DNA of 64,000 bases from CAVVIH01 sp963748295 (GTDB taxonomy: Bacteria; Acidobacteriota; Vicinamibacteria; Vicinamibacterales; 2-12-FULL-66-21), in contig CAVVIH010000005.1 in NCBI GenBank assembly GCA_963748295.1, positions 868,001 through 932,000 on the forward strand, written 5' to 3'. Under the pieces are notes generated by a model. The model did no database searches. It saw only the letters and a program-made list of their open reading frames with translations, and was not told the origin of the DNA. Position 1 is the stretch's first letter. Each line of letters opens with the position of its first letter. Below are positions 49,275-57,545 of this stretch, piece after piece. The translations under genes were made by a program, and so were the position numbers.

Positions 49275-49382
49275 GCCCCGCGGTAACAGCACGGGACGTG
49301 CCGGCTCGCATCATGCCATTCAAGTCGTTTATAATGAGTTAGTTACATTATCAGTCTGGAGTGAGCAAAACGATAAGCCAGT

Positions 49383-49409
49383 AAATGTAACGGTATGGCC
49401 GTTAAATTT
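49383..49409. promoter_or_regulatory. 11-bp inverted repeat between the porin and the sigma-54 regulator
   Basis: AAATGTAACGG, loop TATGG, CCGTTAAATTT, one mismatch. It lies in the AT-rich part (49310-49410) of the 212-bp divergent gap, 77 bp before the regulator ATG. It is a candidate operator for that regulator or for a sulfur-control protein. No -24/-12 pair was recognised. Confidence 0.45.
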
Positions 49410-49486
49410 GCTGGCCGACCAATTTGTCCCGTGACATATGATGGTTCATGATTAGAAGTCGCAACCGACACTGACTTTCATCTCGC

Positions 49487-51103
49487 ATGAACTTCCTTCT
49501 GGATGTCTGGCGTGAGGCGTCGCAGCAGCCCGAGCTGGAGGACGCCGTCGATCGCATCGCACGGCTGATGTCCTCGCACGTACCGGCCGACGCGATGCTC
49601 GTCCGCGCCCTCGACTACCAGCACTCGCAGATTCAAACCGTGGCCGCAGGCCTGTCCCGTTCCGGCTCGCCACTGCCCCGCTCATCCACGACTTGCACAC
49701 CCGAGGAGTTCAACCAGGTGCTCGCGTGGTGCCGCCGCGAACAGGTGGCAGGTGGATCGGTGGACGATCGAAGCGGCGTGATGAAGCTGCTCGCACCGGC
49801 CGACGTCCGCGGCGAGTGGCTGGCCGGGCCGCTGATGCGGGACGGACATCCGATCGGGGTGCTGCTGCTCCTGTCGCGCGGGCCGCGCGCGTTCGAGCCG
49901 AGACACCACCCGATGGTCGAAGCGATTCTCGAACCCGTCAGTGTGGCGCTCGCCAACAACTTCCGTCATCACGAGCTCGCGCGTCTGCGCGAAGCCGTCG
50001 AAGCGGAGAATCGCGCGCTGCTGTCGCGCCTCGATCGCGATGCGGTGAGCGACATGATCGTCGGATCGGACGCCGGCCTCAAGTCGGTGATGGAGCGCAT
50101 CGATCAGGTCGCGCCAACCGACGCGCCCGTGCTCATCCTGGGCGAAACAGGGTCCGGCAAGGAAGTGCTGGCGCGCGCGATTCACAGCCGGTCGAAGCGC
50201 GCCGACGGGCCGGTCGTCCGCGTCAATTGCGGCGCGCTGCCGCCCGGGCTGATCGACTCCGAGTTATTCGGCCACGAGCGGGGCAGCTTCACGGGCGCGA
50301 TGAACGTCCGCAAGGGATGGTTCGAGCGCGCCGACGGCGGCACGCTGTTTCTCGACGAGATCGGCGAGCTGCCGCTCGACGCTCAGGTCCGGCTGCTGCG
50401 CATTCTCCAGGACGGCACCTTCGAGCGCATCGGCGCGCACAAACCGCTGAAAGTCGACGTCCGCATCGTCGCCGCCACCCATCGCGATCTGCAGGAGATG
50501 GTCGTGCAGGGAACGTTTCGCGAGGACCTCTGGTACCGCATCAGCGTGTTTCCGGTCTACCTGCCGCCGCTGCGCGAGCGCATCGAAGACATCGTGCCGC
50601 TCGCCGCGCACTTCGCCAGCCGGGCGGGGAAACGGCTCGGCGGAGCGCCGCTGACGCTGTCGATGGAGGACATCGATCTGCTGGTCTCGTATCCGTGGCC
50701 CGGCAACGTGCGCGAGCTCGCGACGGTCATCGAGCGGGCGGCGATTCTCGGCAACGGCAAGGCGCTGCGGCTGTCCGGCGCGCTGGGGCCCGTCACCCGG
50801 CGCACCGGCCGGATGACGCCGAAGGAATGGGAGGGCCGTGCCGCCGCGTCCGCGGCGGTGAACGAGTCGATGTCGCTCGATCACGCGATGAAGACGCACA
50901 TCGTGCAGGCGCTGCGGGCAACCGAGGGACGCATCGAGGGGGCGCATGGGGCGGCGGCGCGGCTCGGCATCAATCCGCACACGCTGCGCGCGCGCATGCG
51001 CAAGCTGGGCATCAACTGGACGCGGTTCCGCAGCCTCAGCGGCGCCCGGCGTCGCGGTCGTAGCTCTTCACGATCTCGGCCGCCAGATCCGGACGATCGG
51101 TAA
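49487..51103 (+). CDS. Sigma-54 dependent transcriptional regulator with N-terminal GAF domain
   Basis: A 538-residue activator. Residues about 1-165 form a GAF-like sensor; the AAA+ domain follows with Walker A GETGSGKE at 219-226, GSFTGA loop (ERGSFTGAMNVR), GTLFLDEIGE and the tail of a Fis-type helix (HGAAARLGINPHTLRARMRKLGINW). It resembles FhlA/NorR-class regulators. The tail ends with a low-complexity Arg/Ser stretch that overlaps the convergent GDPD gene by 68 bp. It is divergent from the sulfate uptake operon, which it probably controls; the signal sensed by GAF is unknown. Confidence 0.88.
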   Translation: MNFLLDVWREASQQPELEDAVDRIARLMSSHVPADAMLVRALDYQHSQIQTVAAGLSRSGSPLPRSSTTCTPEEFNQVLAWCRREQVAGGSVDDRSGVMKLLAPADVRGEWLAGPLMRDGHPIGVLLLLSRGPRAFEPRHHPMVEAILEPVSVALANNFRHHELARLREAVEAENRALLSRLDRDAVSDMIVGSDAGLKSVMERIDQVAPTDAPVLILGETGSGKEVLARAIHSRSKRADGPVVRVNCGALPPGLIDSELFGHERGSFTGAMNVRKGWFERADGGTLFLDEIGELPLDAQVRLLRILQDGTFERIGAHKPLKVDVRIVAATHRDLQEMVVQGTFREDLWYRISVFPVYLPPLRERIEDIVPLAAHFASRAGKRLGGAPLTLSMEDIDLLVSYPWPGNVRELATVIERAAILGNGKALRLSGALGPVTRRTGRMTPKEWEGRAAASAAVNESMSLDHAMKTHIVQALRATEGRIEGAHGAAARLGINPHTLRARMRKLGINWTRFRSLSGARRRGRSSSRSRPPDPDDR

Positions 51104-51857
51104 TCAGGGCGTCCGCGCCCCAGTCGAGCAGTCGCCGCATGTCCGCGGGGTCGTCGACGGTCCAGACCTTCACGGCGATCCCCGCACGGTGGGCATACGT
51201 CAGGAACCGCGGCGTCACGATCGTCGTCGCACCCGCCCGCTCCGGCACCTGGAACTCGCGGTATTGGGTCCGCCCGAGCGGCCACCGGATCCACGAGCGA
51301 TAGAGCGCCCAGCGCGTTTCTTCGGTTCCGGCGCCGGTCGGAATCCGCGGCTCGTAGGCGCGCGCCGCCCGCAGCACGCGCCCGCCGAAGGCGCCGAGCG
51401 CCACCCTGTCCAGCGCGTCCGCCGCACGGATTTCATCGACGGTCCGGTGCGCGAGCTCGGGGTCGTTCATCTTGAGCTCGATGATGAACCGGGCGGTCCG
51501 GTATCGCTGGAGGACTTCACGCAGCGTCGGAATCCTCACGCCGCGTCCGCGGAACGGAAACTCGCCGGCGCCGTTGGATGCGTTCTGGAACCAATAGCCG
51601 GCATCGACCCGCGCGAGCTCCGCGGCCGTGAACGCGCTAATCGGTCCCCTGGAATCCGTCGTCCGCTCGAGGCCCGTATCGTGATGGACGACGACCACGC
51701 CGTCGCGGGACAGGTGCACGTCGATTTCGAGACCATCCGCGCCGAGCGCGAGCCCGTTGTCGAATGCGTCAATCGTATTCTCGGGCCGCAGGGCGGCGCC
51801 GCCGCGGTGCGCGTAGACGAGCGGGCGCTGCCGGGTCAGATGAGTTGCAGTCGGCAA
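51036..51857 (-). CDS. Glycerophosphodiester phosphodiesterase family protein
   Basis: TTG 51857 opens a 273-residue frame (LPTATHLTRQRPLVYAHRG). The catalytic set is complete: VYAHRGGAALRPENTIDAF (HRG and E-N-T), GADGLEIDVHLSRDGVVVVHHD (the E-x-D metal site) and FIIELKMND; the C-terminal KVWTVDDPADMRRLLDWGAD closes the barrel. It hydrolyses glycerophosphodiesters to glycerol-3-phosphate and an alcohol. There is no signal peptide. Its 3' end overlaps the sigma-54 regulator by 68 bp in antisense orientation, which could give RNA interference between the two transcripts. Confidence 0.88.
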   Translation of the reverse strand: MPTATHLTRQRPLVYAHRGGAALRPENTIDAFDNGLALGADGLEIDVHLSRDGVVVVHHDTGLERTTDSRGPISAFTAAELARVDAGYWFQNASNGAGEFPFRGRGVRIPTLREVLQRYRTARFIIELKMNDPELAHRTVDEIRAADALDRVALGAFGGRVLRAARAYEPRIPTGAGTEETRWALYRSWIRWPLGRTQYREFQVPERAGATTIVTPRFLTYAHRAGIAVKVWTVDDPADMRRLLDWGADALITDRPDLAAEIVKSYDRDAGRR

Positions 51858-51866
51858 GAACTCAAT

Positions 51867-51900
51867 CTTAACCTTCCAGCCGGCTTAACCTTCCAGCCGG
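51867..51900. repeat. Perfect 17-bp tandem duplication
   Basis: CTTAACCTTCCAGCCGG occurs twice end to end, just before the GDPD start and 48 bp from the divergent MoxR-like gene. It may duplicate a regulator site. Confidence 0.85.
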
Positions 51901-51948
51901 CCCACCGTAGCGTTACGCGCGACGGGGGCAAGCGTGTAATATGCCTGT

Positions 51949-53469
51949 ATGCCCTCCCCGGTTCCCTTGCCGTCTACTTTGTCAGAACTGCGCGCGGCGA
52001 TCTCGGCCGGCCACGTCCGTCGACGTCCGGTCAAGGATGAAATCCGCGAGAACCTTCTCGAGCGCCTGCGCGCGAACCAGCCGCTCTTCCCCGGCATCAT
52101 CGGCTACGACGAAACGGTCGTCCCGCAGATCGTCAATGCCGTGCTCTCGCGCCACAACTTCATCCTGCTGGGGCTGCGCGGCCAGGCGAAGAGCCGCATC
52201 CTGCGCGCGCTGACGGATCTGCTCGACGAGCGCGTGCCGGTGATTCCCGGATGCGAGATCCATGACGACCCGCTGGCGCCGCTGTGCGCCGCCTGCCGTG
52301 CCCGCGTGCGGAACGAGGGGGACAATCTTCCGATCGCCTGGCTGTCGCGAACGGATCGCTACGTCGAGAAGCTGGCGACCCCCGACGTGACGATTGCGGA
52401 CATGCTCGGCGATCTCGATCCGATCAAGGCCGCGCGGTCGGGTCTTCAGCTCTCCGACGAGCTGACCATGCACTACGGCCTGCTGCCACGGGCGAACCGC
52501 GGCATCTTCGCGATCAACGAGCTGCCGGATCTCGCGGGCAAGATTCAGGTCGGTCTGTTCAACATCCTTCAGGAGGGTGATGTCCAGATCAAGGGCTACC
52601 CGGTCCGGCTGCCGCTCGACGTCCTGATGGTGTTCAGCGCCAACCCCGAGGACTACACCGCGCGCGGCAAGATCATCACGCCGCTGAAGGATCGGATCGG
52701 CTCGGAAATTCGCACGCACTATCCTTCCACGCGCTACGAAGGCATGGCGATCACTTCCCAGGAAGCGTGGGTGGCCGGACGGAACGTCCCGCTCGTCGTG
52801 CCGGACTACGTTCGCGAGGTGGTCGAGGAGATCGCGTTCCAGGCGCGCCAGGATCAGAAAGTGGACAAGCGCTCGGGCGTCAGCCAGCGCCTGCCCATCT
52901 CGCTGCTCGAGAACGTGGTCTCGAACGCGGAGCGGCGCGCGCTGCTCGCCGGCGAAACACCGGTGGCGCCGCGCATCACCGACATCTACGCGGCGCTGCC
53001 CGCGATCACCGGAAAGTTCGAGCTCGAGTACAAAGGCGAGCTGCGCGGCGCCGACAACGTCGCCCGCGACATCATCCGCGCGGCGGTCGGCAACGTCTTC
53101 GCGGGACGGTTCGCCAATGCCGATTTGCGGCAGGTCACCGAGTGGTTCGACCTCGGCGGCACGCTTCAGGTGGACGACACGCTGGCTGCCGCGGAGCTCC
53201 TCAAGCGCACCGCCGTGGTCCAGGGACTCCGCGAGCTGACCGAGCACGCCGGCGTGCAGGACCGCGACACGCCACCACCCGTACTGGCGGCGGCGGTGGA
53301 CTTCGTACTCGAAGGGCTTTACGCGCAGAAGAAGATCAGCCGGTCAGAGGATCGACGGTATCAGGGAATCGAGCCGCCCCGGCGTCCGGCGGCGCGGAAT
53401 GCGGGTCCGGAGCCGATGCTCGAACGGGACATTCCATTGCCGGGCAACAAGAAGAAGTACTACAACTGA
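51949..53469 (+). CDS. MoxR/magnesium-chelatase-I-like AAA ATPase
   Basis: A 506-residue AAA+ protein. N-terminal IIGYDETVVPQIVNAVLSRHNFILLGLRGQAKSR carries a divergent Walker A (GLRGQAKSR; landmark), Walker B GIFAINELPDL and the Mg-chelatase-like loop NIDLLQEGDVQIKGYPVRLPLD (present as FNILQEGDVQIKGYPV). It ends with a disordered tail. TAATAT (51937-51942) lies six bases before the ATG, and no ribosome site is seen. The next gene, 18 bp downstream, encodes a VWA protein; such pairs act as chaperone-like machines that insert metals or activate enzymes. The target here is not known. Confidence 0.82.
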   Translation: MPSPVPLPSTLSELRAAISAGHVRRRPVKDEIRENLLERLRANQPLFPGIIGYDETVVPQIVNAVLSRHNFILLGLRGQAKSRILRALTDLLDERVPVIPGCEIHDDPLAPLCAACRARVRNEGDNLPIAWLSRTDRYVEKLATPDVTIADMLGDLDPIKAARSGLQLSDELTMHYGLLPRANRGIFAINELPDLAGKIQVGLFNILQEGDVQIKGYPVRLPLDVLMVFSANPEDYTARGKIITPLKDRIGSEIRTHYPSTRYEGMAITSQEAWVAGRNVPLVVPDYVREVVEEIAFQARQDQKVDKRSGVSQRLPISLLENVVSNAERRALLAGETPVAPRITDIYAALPAITGKFELEYKGELRGADNVARDIIRAAVGNVFAGRFANADLRQVTEWFDLGGTLQVDDTLAAAELLKRTAVVQGLRELTEHAGVQDRDTPPPVLAAAVDFVLEGLYAQKKISRSEDRRYQGIEPPRRPAARNAGPEPMLERDIPLPGNKKKYYN

Positions 53470-53487
53470 TCGAATCGGCTGCAGGTC

Positions 53488-54768
53488 ATGCGCTACCGCT
53501 ACTCGAAGTTCACGCCCGAAGATCTGGACGGCATCGATCTGGAAGAGCTGCTCTCGCGGCTCTCCGATATTCTGCTGTCGAGCGGCTTCGAGAATCCGTA
53601 CGGCTCGCCGTACGACGATGACGGCGAAGGGCATTCACAGCAGGCGCTGCACGATGCCATCCTCGAGGCGCTCCTGAACGGCGGCGTGCTGTCCGACGAG
53701 ATGCTCGAAAAGCTGCTCGGCAAGGACTGGCAGCAGACGGAGGACGCCGAACAGCGCATCGACGAGCTGATCGAACGGATCATCGAGAAGCTGCAGAACC
53801 AGGGATACCTCACGTCGTCGCCCGATACGTCGAGCGAGCGCCAGCAGCGCGAGCGCGGGCGCGGCGGCCGCGGCGACGAGTCGAACGTCCGTTTCGAGAT
53901 CACCGACAAGAGCCTCGACTTCCTGGGCTACCGCGCGCTGCGCGACCTGCTCGGCTCGATCGGCAAGAGCAGCATCGGACGTCACGACACGAGAGAAATG
54001 GCGACCGGCGTCGAAGCCAGCGGCGCGGCGAAACGCTACGAGTTCGGCGACACCATGAACCTCGACGCCAGCGGCACGATCCTGAACGCCGTCGTCCGCG
54101 GGCGGGCGAGCGGCGCGCAGTCGGAGTTCCGCGGCATCGACGTCGACTACGAGGATCTGATGGTCGTGCAGGGCGAGTATCAGAGCTCCTGCGCAACCGT
54201 GCTGATGCTCGACTGCAGCCACAGCATGATCCTCTACGGCGAGGATCGCTTCACGCCGGCGAAGCGCGTCGCGCTCGCGCTGGCGAACCTGATCCGGCTG
54301 CAGTATCCCGGCGACGCGCTCAAGGTCGTGCTCTTCCACGATTCGGCCGAGGAGATTCCTCTCACCCAGCTCGCGCGCGTCCGCGTCGGCCCGTACTACA
54401 CGAACACGCGGGAAGGACTGCGGCTGGCGCGGCGAATCCTCGAGCGCGAGCGCAAGGACATGCGGCAGATCGTCATGATCACCGACGGCAAGCCGTCCGC
54501 GCTGACCAGGCCGGACGGCCGCATTTATCGCAACGCGTTCGGGCTGGATCCGTTCATCGTGTCGGAGACGTTCGCGGAAGTCGCCGCGTGCCGCAAGGCC
54601 GGCATCCTGATCAACACCTTCATGCTCGCCCGCGATCACGATCTCGTCAGCTTCGTGCGGCGGACGGCGCAGATCTGCCACGGCAAGGCCTACTTCACGA
54701 CGCCGCGGACCCTCGGGCAATACGTGCTGATGGATTACATGGACAAGAAGACGCGGACTATCCACTAA
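53488..54768 (+). CDS. VWA domain protein, partner of the AAA ATPase
   Basis: 426 residues. N-terminal helical region rich in Glu/Leu and a low-complexity RERGRGGRGDES linker (about residues 110-130), then the von Willebrand A domain with MIDAS motif VLMLDCSHSMILYGEDRF (DxSxS as DCSHS) and LKVVLFHDSAEE, and ITDGKPSALTRPDG. The pairing with a MoxR-type ATPase is a standard two-gene unit. It starts 18 bp after the ATPase gene. Subject of the complex unknown. No signal peptide or membrane helix is visible. Confidence 0.85.
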   Translation: MRYRYSKFTPEDLDGIDLEELLSRLSDILLSSGFENPYGSPYDDDGEGHSQQALHDAILEALLNGGVLSDEMLEKLLGKDWQQTEDAEQRIDELIERIIEKLQNQGYLTSSPDTSSERQQRERGRGGRGDESNVRFEITDKSLDFLGYRALRDLLGSIGKSSIGRHDTREMATGVEASGAAKRYEFGDTMNLDASGTILNAVVRGRASGAQSEFRGIDVDYEDLMVVQGEYQSSCATVLMLDCSHSMILYGEDRFTPAKRVALALANLIRLQYPGDALKVVLFHDSAEEIPLTQLARVRVGPYYTNTREGLRLARRILERERKDMRQIVMITDGKPSALTRPDGRIYRNAFGLDPFIVSETFAEVAACRKAGILINTFMLARDHDLVSFVRRTAQICHGKAYFTTPRTLGQYVLMDYMDKKTRTIH

Positions 54769-54774
54769 TCGGAT

Positions 54775-55416
54775 ATGCTGCCGCCGACCATCCCGCTCTT
54801 CCCGCTGCCGAACGCGGTCCTGTTCCCCAACGTTTTTCTTCCCCTGCACATTTTCGAGCCCCGCTATCGGCAGATGGTCGCCGAAGCGCTCGAAGGGGAT
54901 CGGATTATCGGCATGACGCTGCTCAGGCCGGGATGGGAAGCGGACTACGAGGGGCGTCCGCCGATCTATCCGATCGGCTGCGCCGGTCTCATCACGTTCG
55001 CCGAACGCCACAAGGACGGACGGTTCAACATCGTCCTCAGAGGCCTGGAGAAATTCCGCGTCCTCCATGAAGAGAGCAACAGCACGGGCAGCTACCGGGT
55101 CGCGCAGGTCGACGGCATCACCGAGTCAACCGACGCGATGACCGATGACGATCGAGCCGCCATGCGCGGCGCGCGGCGCCGGCTGGAGGCGCTGCTGGTG
55201 CCGCAGCCGGAAGGGCGCGGCGCCGAGCCGAAGGTGCCGCCGTCGATGCCCGACGAGGACCTGGTCAACGCGCTCGCGCAATACCTCGAGCTCGAGCCGG
55301 TCGAAAAGCAGGCGCTGCTCGAACGCGACACGCTGCTGGCGCGCTGCCAGTCGCTCATCGAGCTGCTCGAGATGAAGGTCATCGTCGCGCGCCACAAGTG
55401 GTCGGGCGGGCACTGA
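54775..55416 (+). CDS. Lon N-terminal-like (substrate-binding domain) protein
   Basis: A 213-residue protein that is only the LON substrate-binding domain: PPTIPLFPLPNAVLFPNVFLPLHIFEPRYRQMVAEAL (landmark, first residues), GMTLLRPGWEADYEGRPP and GLITFAERHKDGRFNIVL. It lacks the ATPase and protease parts of Lon. Such proteins occur with VWA/MoxR pairs and on their own; they may pick substrates for a protease. It follows the VWA gene after 6 bp, so all three genes form one unit. The start at 54775 (MLPPTIPLFPL) has no good ribosome site, consistent with coupling. Confidence 0.83.
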   Translation: MLPPTIPLFPLPNAVLFPNVFLPLHIFEPRYRQMVAEALEGDRIIGMTLLRPGWEADYEGRPPIYPIGCAGLITFAERHKDGRFNIVLRGLEKFRVLHEESNSTGSYRVAQVDGITESTDAMTDDDRAAMRGARRRLEALLVPQPEGRGAEPKVPPSMPDEDLVNALAQYLELEPVEKQALLERDTLLARCQSLIELLEMKVIVARHKWSGGH

Positions 55417-55423
55417 CCCGCCT

Positions 55424-55442
55424 CCGCCGAAGGCTTCGGCGG
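55424..55442. terminator. Hairpin between convergent Lon-N-like and YpdA-like genes
   Basis: CCGCCGAA-GGC-TTCGGCGG, perfect 8-bp stem with a 3-base loop, directly after the Lon-N-like stop. No U-run follows, but the position fits a bidirectional transcription stop. A second GC-rich stretch (55451-55480) overlaps the end of the YpdA-like gene. Confidence 0.6.
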
Positions 55443-55466
55443 GCAAGCTCCGCCGCCGCCGCGCGT

Positions 55467-56483
55467 TCAGCGCGCGCCGGCGGCGGTCTTCTGACGCGCG
55501 GCGATCGCATCGATCACCTGCTGTCCGTGAAACCTGCCGTTCTCGATGAAGATCTTGCCGCTCTGGACACCCGCGACGACGGCGCCAGCCACGTAAAGTC
55601 CCTTGACGTTCGTTTCGAAGGTCTCGGGGTCGAACACCGGTCCGCAAGTCTGCGGATCGACGTCGACCCCGGCGTTTCGGAGGAGCGTCGTGTCGGATCG
55701 GTAGCCGGTCAGCAGAAACACCGCGTCCGCCTCGATCTCGCTCGGCTCGCCGTTCTGCGCGACGACCACGCTGGTCGGACGGATCTCGACGATGCTCGTG
55801 TTGAAGCGGGCGGCGATCGAGCCTTCCCTGATTCGGTTCTCGATGTCCGGCTTCACCCAGTACTTGATCGAGTCGCCGAGCGCGTCCCCGCGATGGACGA
55901 TCGTCACGCCGGCGCCGGCCCGGAACAGGTCGAGCGCGGCCTCAGCCGCCGAATTCTTGCCGCCCGCGATCACCACACGCTTGCGGAAGAACGGATGCGG
56001 CTGCGTGTAGTAGTGCGAGACGTGCGGGAGGTCCTCGCCGGGCACGCCGATGCGGTTCGGAAAGTCGTAGGCGCCGGTCGCGATCACGACCGCCCGGCCA
56101 CGGACGCATCGGCGCACGCCGCGCGCCGACTGGGTATCGACTGCAAAGCTGCCTTCCGCATCGGGCACGCCGTCCTCGCGCTCGATGGCGACGACGGTCT
56201 CGTCGAACTGGACGTCGAGCTTGAAGGCATCGGTCACGCGGCGGTAGTAGCGCAGCGCCTCGAGCCGGGTCGGCTTGTCGTACGGGCTGACGAACGGCAT
56301 CCCGCCGATTTCCATCAGCTCCGGAGTCGTGAAGAACACCATCTCCGTCGGATAGTGAAGCAGGGAGTTGACGAGCGCGCCCTTCTCGAGCACCTGGTAT
56401 GTGAGGCCCCGTCGTGCGGCCGCAATCGCCGTGGCAAGGCCCGCCGGCCCTGCCCCTATGATGAGGACATCGCTGACAATCAT
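55467..56483 (-). CDS. ypdA: YpdA-like FAD-dependent reductase (bacillithiol disulfide reductase family)
   Basis: ATG 56483 gives MIVSDVLIIGAGPAGLATAIAAARRG (FAD motif, landmark). The 338-residue protein has LLHYPTEMVFFTTPELMEIGG, VVIATGAYDFPNRIGVPGE, VVIAGGKNSAAEAALDLFRAG (NADPH motif) and LYVAGAVVAGVQSGKIFIENGR, the YpdA/CzcO-like arrangement without a CxxC disulfide. In Firmicutes YpdA reduces bacillithiol disulfide; presence here suggests a bacillithiol-like thiol, which is inference. TATGAT (56490-56495) lies six bases before the ATG. It starts 16 bp after the end of the secreted-protein gene. Confidence 0.83.
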   Translation of the reverse strand: MIVSDVLIIGAGPAGLATAIAAARRGLTYQVLEKGALVNSLLHYPTEMVFFTTPELMEIGGMPFVSPYDKPTRLEALRYYRRVTDAFKLDVQFDETVVAIEREDGVPDAEGSFAVDTQSARGVRRCVRGRAVVIATGAYDFPNRIGVPGEDLPHVSHYYTQPHPFFRKRVVIAGGKNSAAEAALDLFRAGAGVTIVHRGDALGDSIKYWVKPDIENRIREGSIAARFNTSIVEIRPTSVVVAQNGEPSEIEADAVFLLTGYRSDTTLLRNAGVDVDPQTCGPVFDPETFETNVKGLYVAGAVVAGVQSGKIFIENGRFHGQQVIDAIAARQKTAAGAR

Positions 56484-56499
56484 CCTGCGATCATACCAA

Positions 56500-57147
56500 T
56501 CAGCGCTTGACGGGCGCCGGCTGGTAGTCGATCCGGACATTGCTGACGATGGCGACCGGCCGGCCCGGACTGGCGACTTCGCGTCCAGCCGAGGTGGTGG
56601 CGTTGAGGATCTCGCCGAGCAGGCTGACCTGATCGATCTTCGCGGGCACCGGGATGGTGACGTCCTGCCGGCCGATCGGCGCGACCGCCTTGACGCCGCC
56701 CGGGCCGGCGCCGCCGCTGATCCGATCGAACAGATCGCGCGAGCGGCGGAACTCCGACTGCACCGCGCCGCGCCCGAGCAGGTCGCCGGTCATCGTCAGC
56801 ACGCCGATCACCGCGGAGTACGTCGCAAACGCCCGGCCGCCCTTCACTTCTTCTTCCGAATAGGTGTGGCGGTTGTGCAGATCGAACGTCAGCGTCGCCG
56901 CTCCGGTGTGCGGCGGAATATTGACGATCACGCCCGCGGCCGGATCGCGACCGGCGAGCACGAAACAGAAGCTGGCCTTCGTCTTCACGCCCGTGCCGAG
57001 CGACTCCGGGCACTTGACCACCGCCGGCTCCTGCTTCCGTGCTGGCGGGGGCGGAGGTTTGCGTTGCGTACGGCGCTGGGCCTCGAGCGACGGCATCGCG
57101 ACCATGAAGCTTGCGACGGCCGCGACAAACAATCCGACACTGCGCAT
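56500..57147 (-). CDS. Secreted hypothetical protein
   Basis: ATG 57147 gives a signal peptide MRSVGLFVAAVASFMVAMPS cleaved near LEAQ, then a basic Pro-rich stretch (RTQRKPPPPPARKQEP) and a domain with KCPESLGTGVKTKASFCFVL, two conserved-looking cysteines, IPPHTGAATLTFDLHNRHTYS and VKAVAPIGRQDVTIPVPAKIDQVSL. 215 residues; no known family recognised. TATACT (57154-57159) lies six bases before the ATG, so a leaderless transcript is likely. The YpdA-like gene follows in the same direction 16 bp on, but has its own -10-like hexamer. Confidence 0.65.
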   Translation of the reverse strand: MRSVGLFVAAVASFMVAMPSLEAQRRTQRKPPPPPARKQEPAVVKCPESLGTGVKTKASFCFVLAGRDPAAGVIVNIPPHTGAATLTFDLHNRHTYSEEEVKGGRAFATYSAVIGVLTMTGDLLGRGAVQSEFRRSRDLFDRISGGAGPGGVKAVAPIGRQDVTIPVPAKIDQVSLLGEILNATTSAGREVASPGRPVAIVSNVRIDYQPAPVKR

Positions 57148-57174
57148 GTTTGCAGTATAGCGTGGCGATGGAGC

Positions 57175-57480
57175 TCACGGTGTTTGAGATGAGGAGGCGG
57201 CGGAGTTCACGGAGCTTTCAACACGGAGACACGGAGGCACGGTGGACGCACGGAGAAGAACTTCAAAACAAATTGAAGGCAGCGTGACTGAAGGCCTGTG
57301 GCGCCGCGCTACGCGCGGCTTGAATCGGCCAAGGCGCGTGAATACAAGTGGCGAGCGCGAAGAAGGGCCACTCGTATTCGCGCGCCTTGACCGATTCAAC
57401 CGGCCGGCCGACGGCCGGCGGGCCACGGGCCACCTCCGTGCGTCCTCCGTGTCTCCGTGCCTCCGCGTTGAGATCGCCGT
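57175..57480. repeat. Composite inverted-repeat element in the 398-bp gap before the BtuF-like gene
   Basis: No gene is seen in 57148-57545. A 33-bp left arm (57320-57352) and right arm (57367-57399), with three mismatches and a 14-bp loop, form a long hairpin; left starts TTGAATCGGCC. Outside it, CACGGAGACACGGAGGCACGG (57220-57240; given in part) faces its inverted relative, CCTCCGTGTCTCCGTGCC, near 57440-57460. Together the element has nested symmetry like a MITE or REP-type unit. Confidence 0.65.
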
Positions 57481-57545
57481 GATCTCCGCAACCTCCTCGT
57501 CCTCGAACACCGTGGCGTCCCACGCTACAATCGCGAGGAGCTCCA

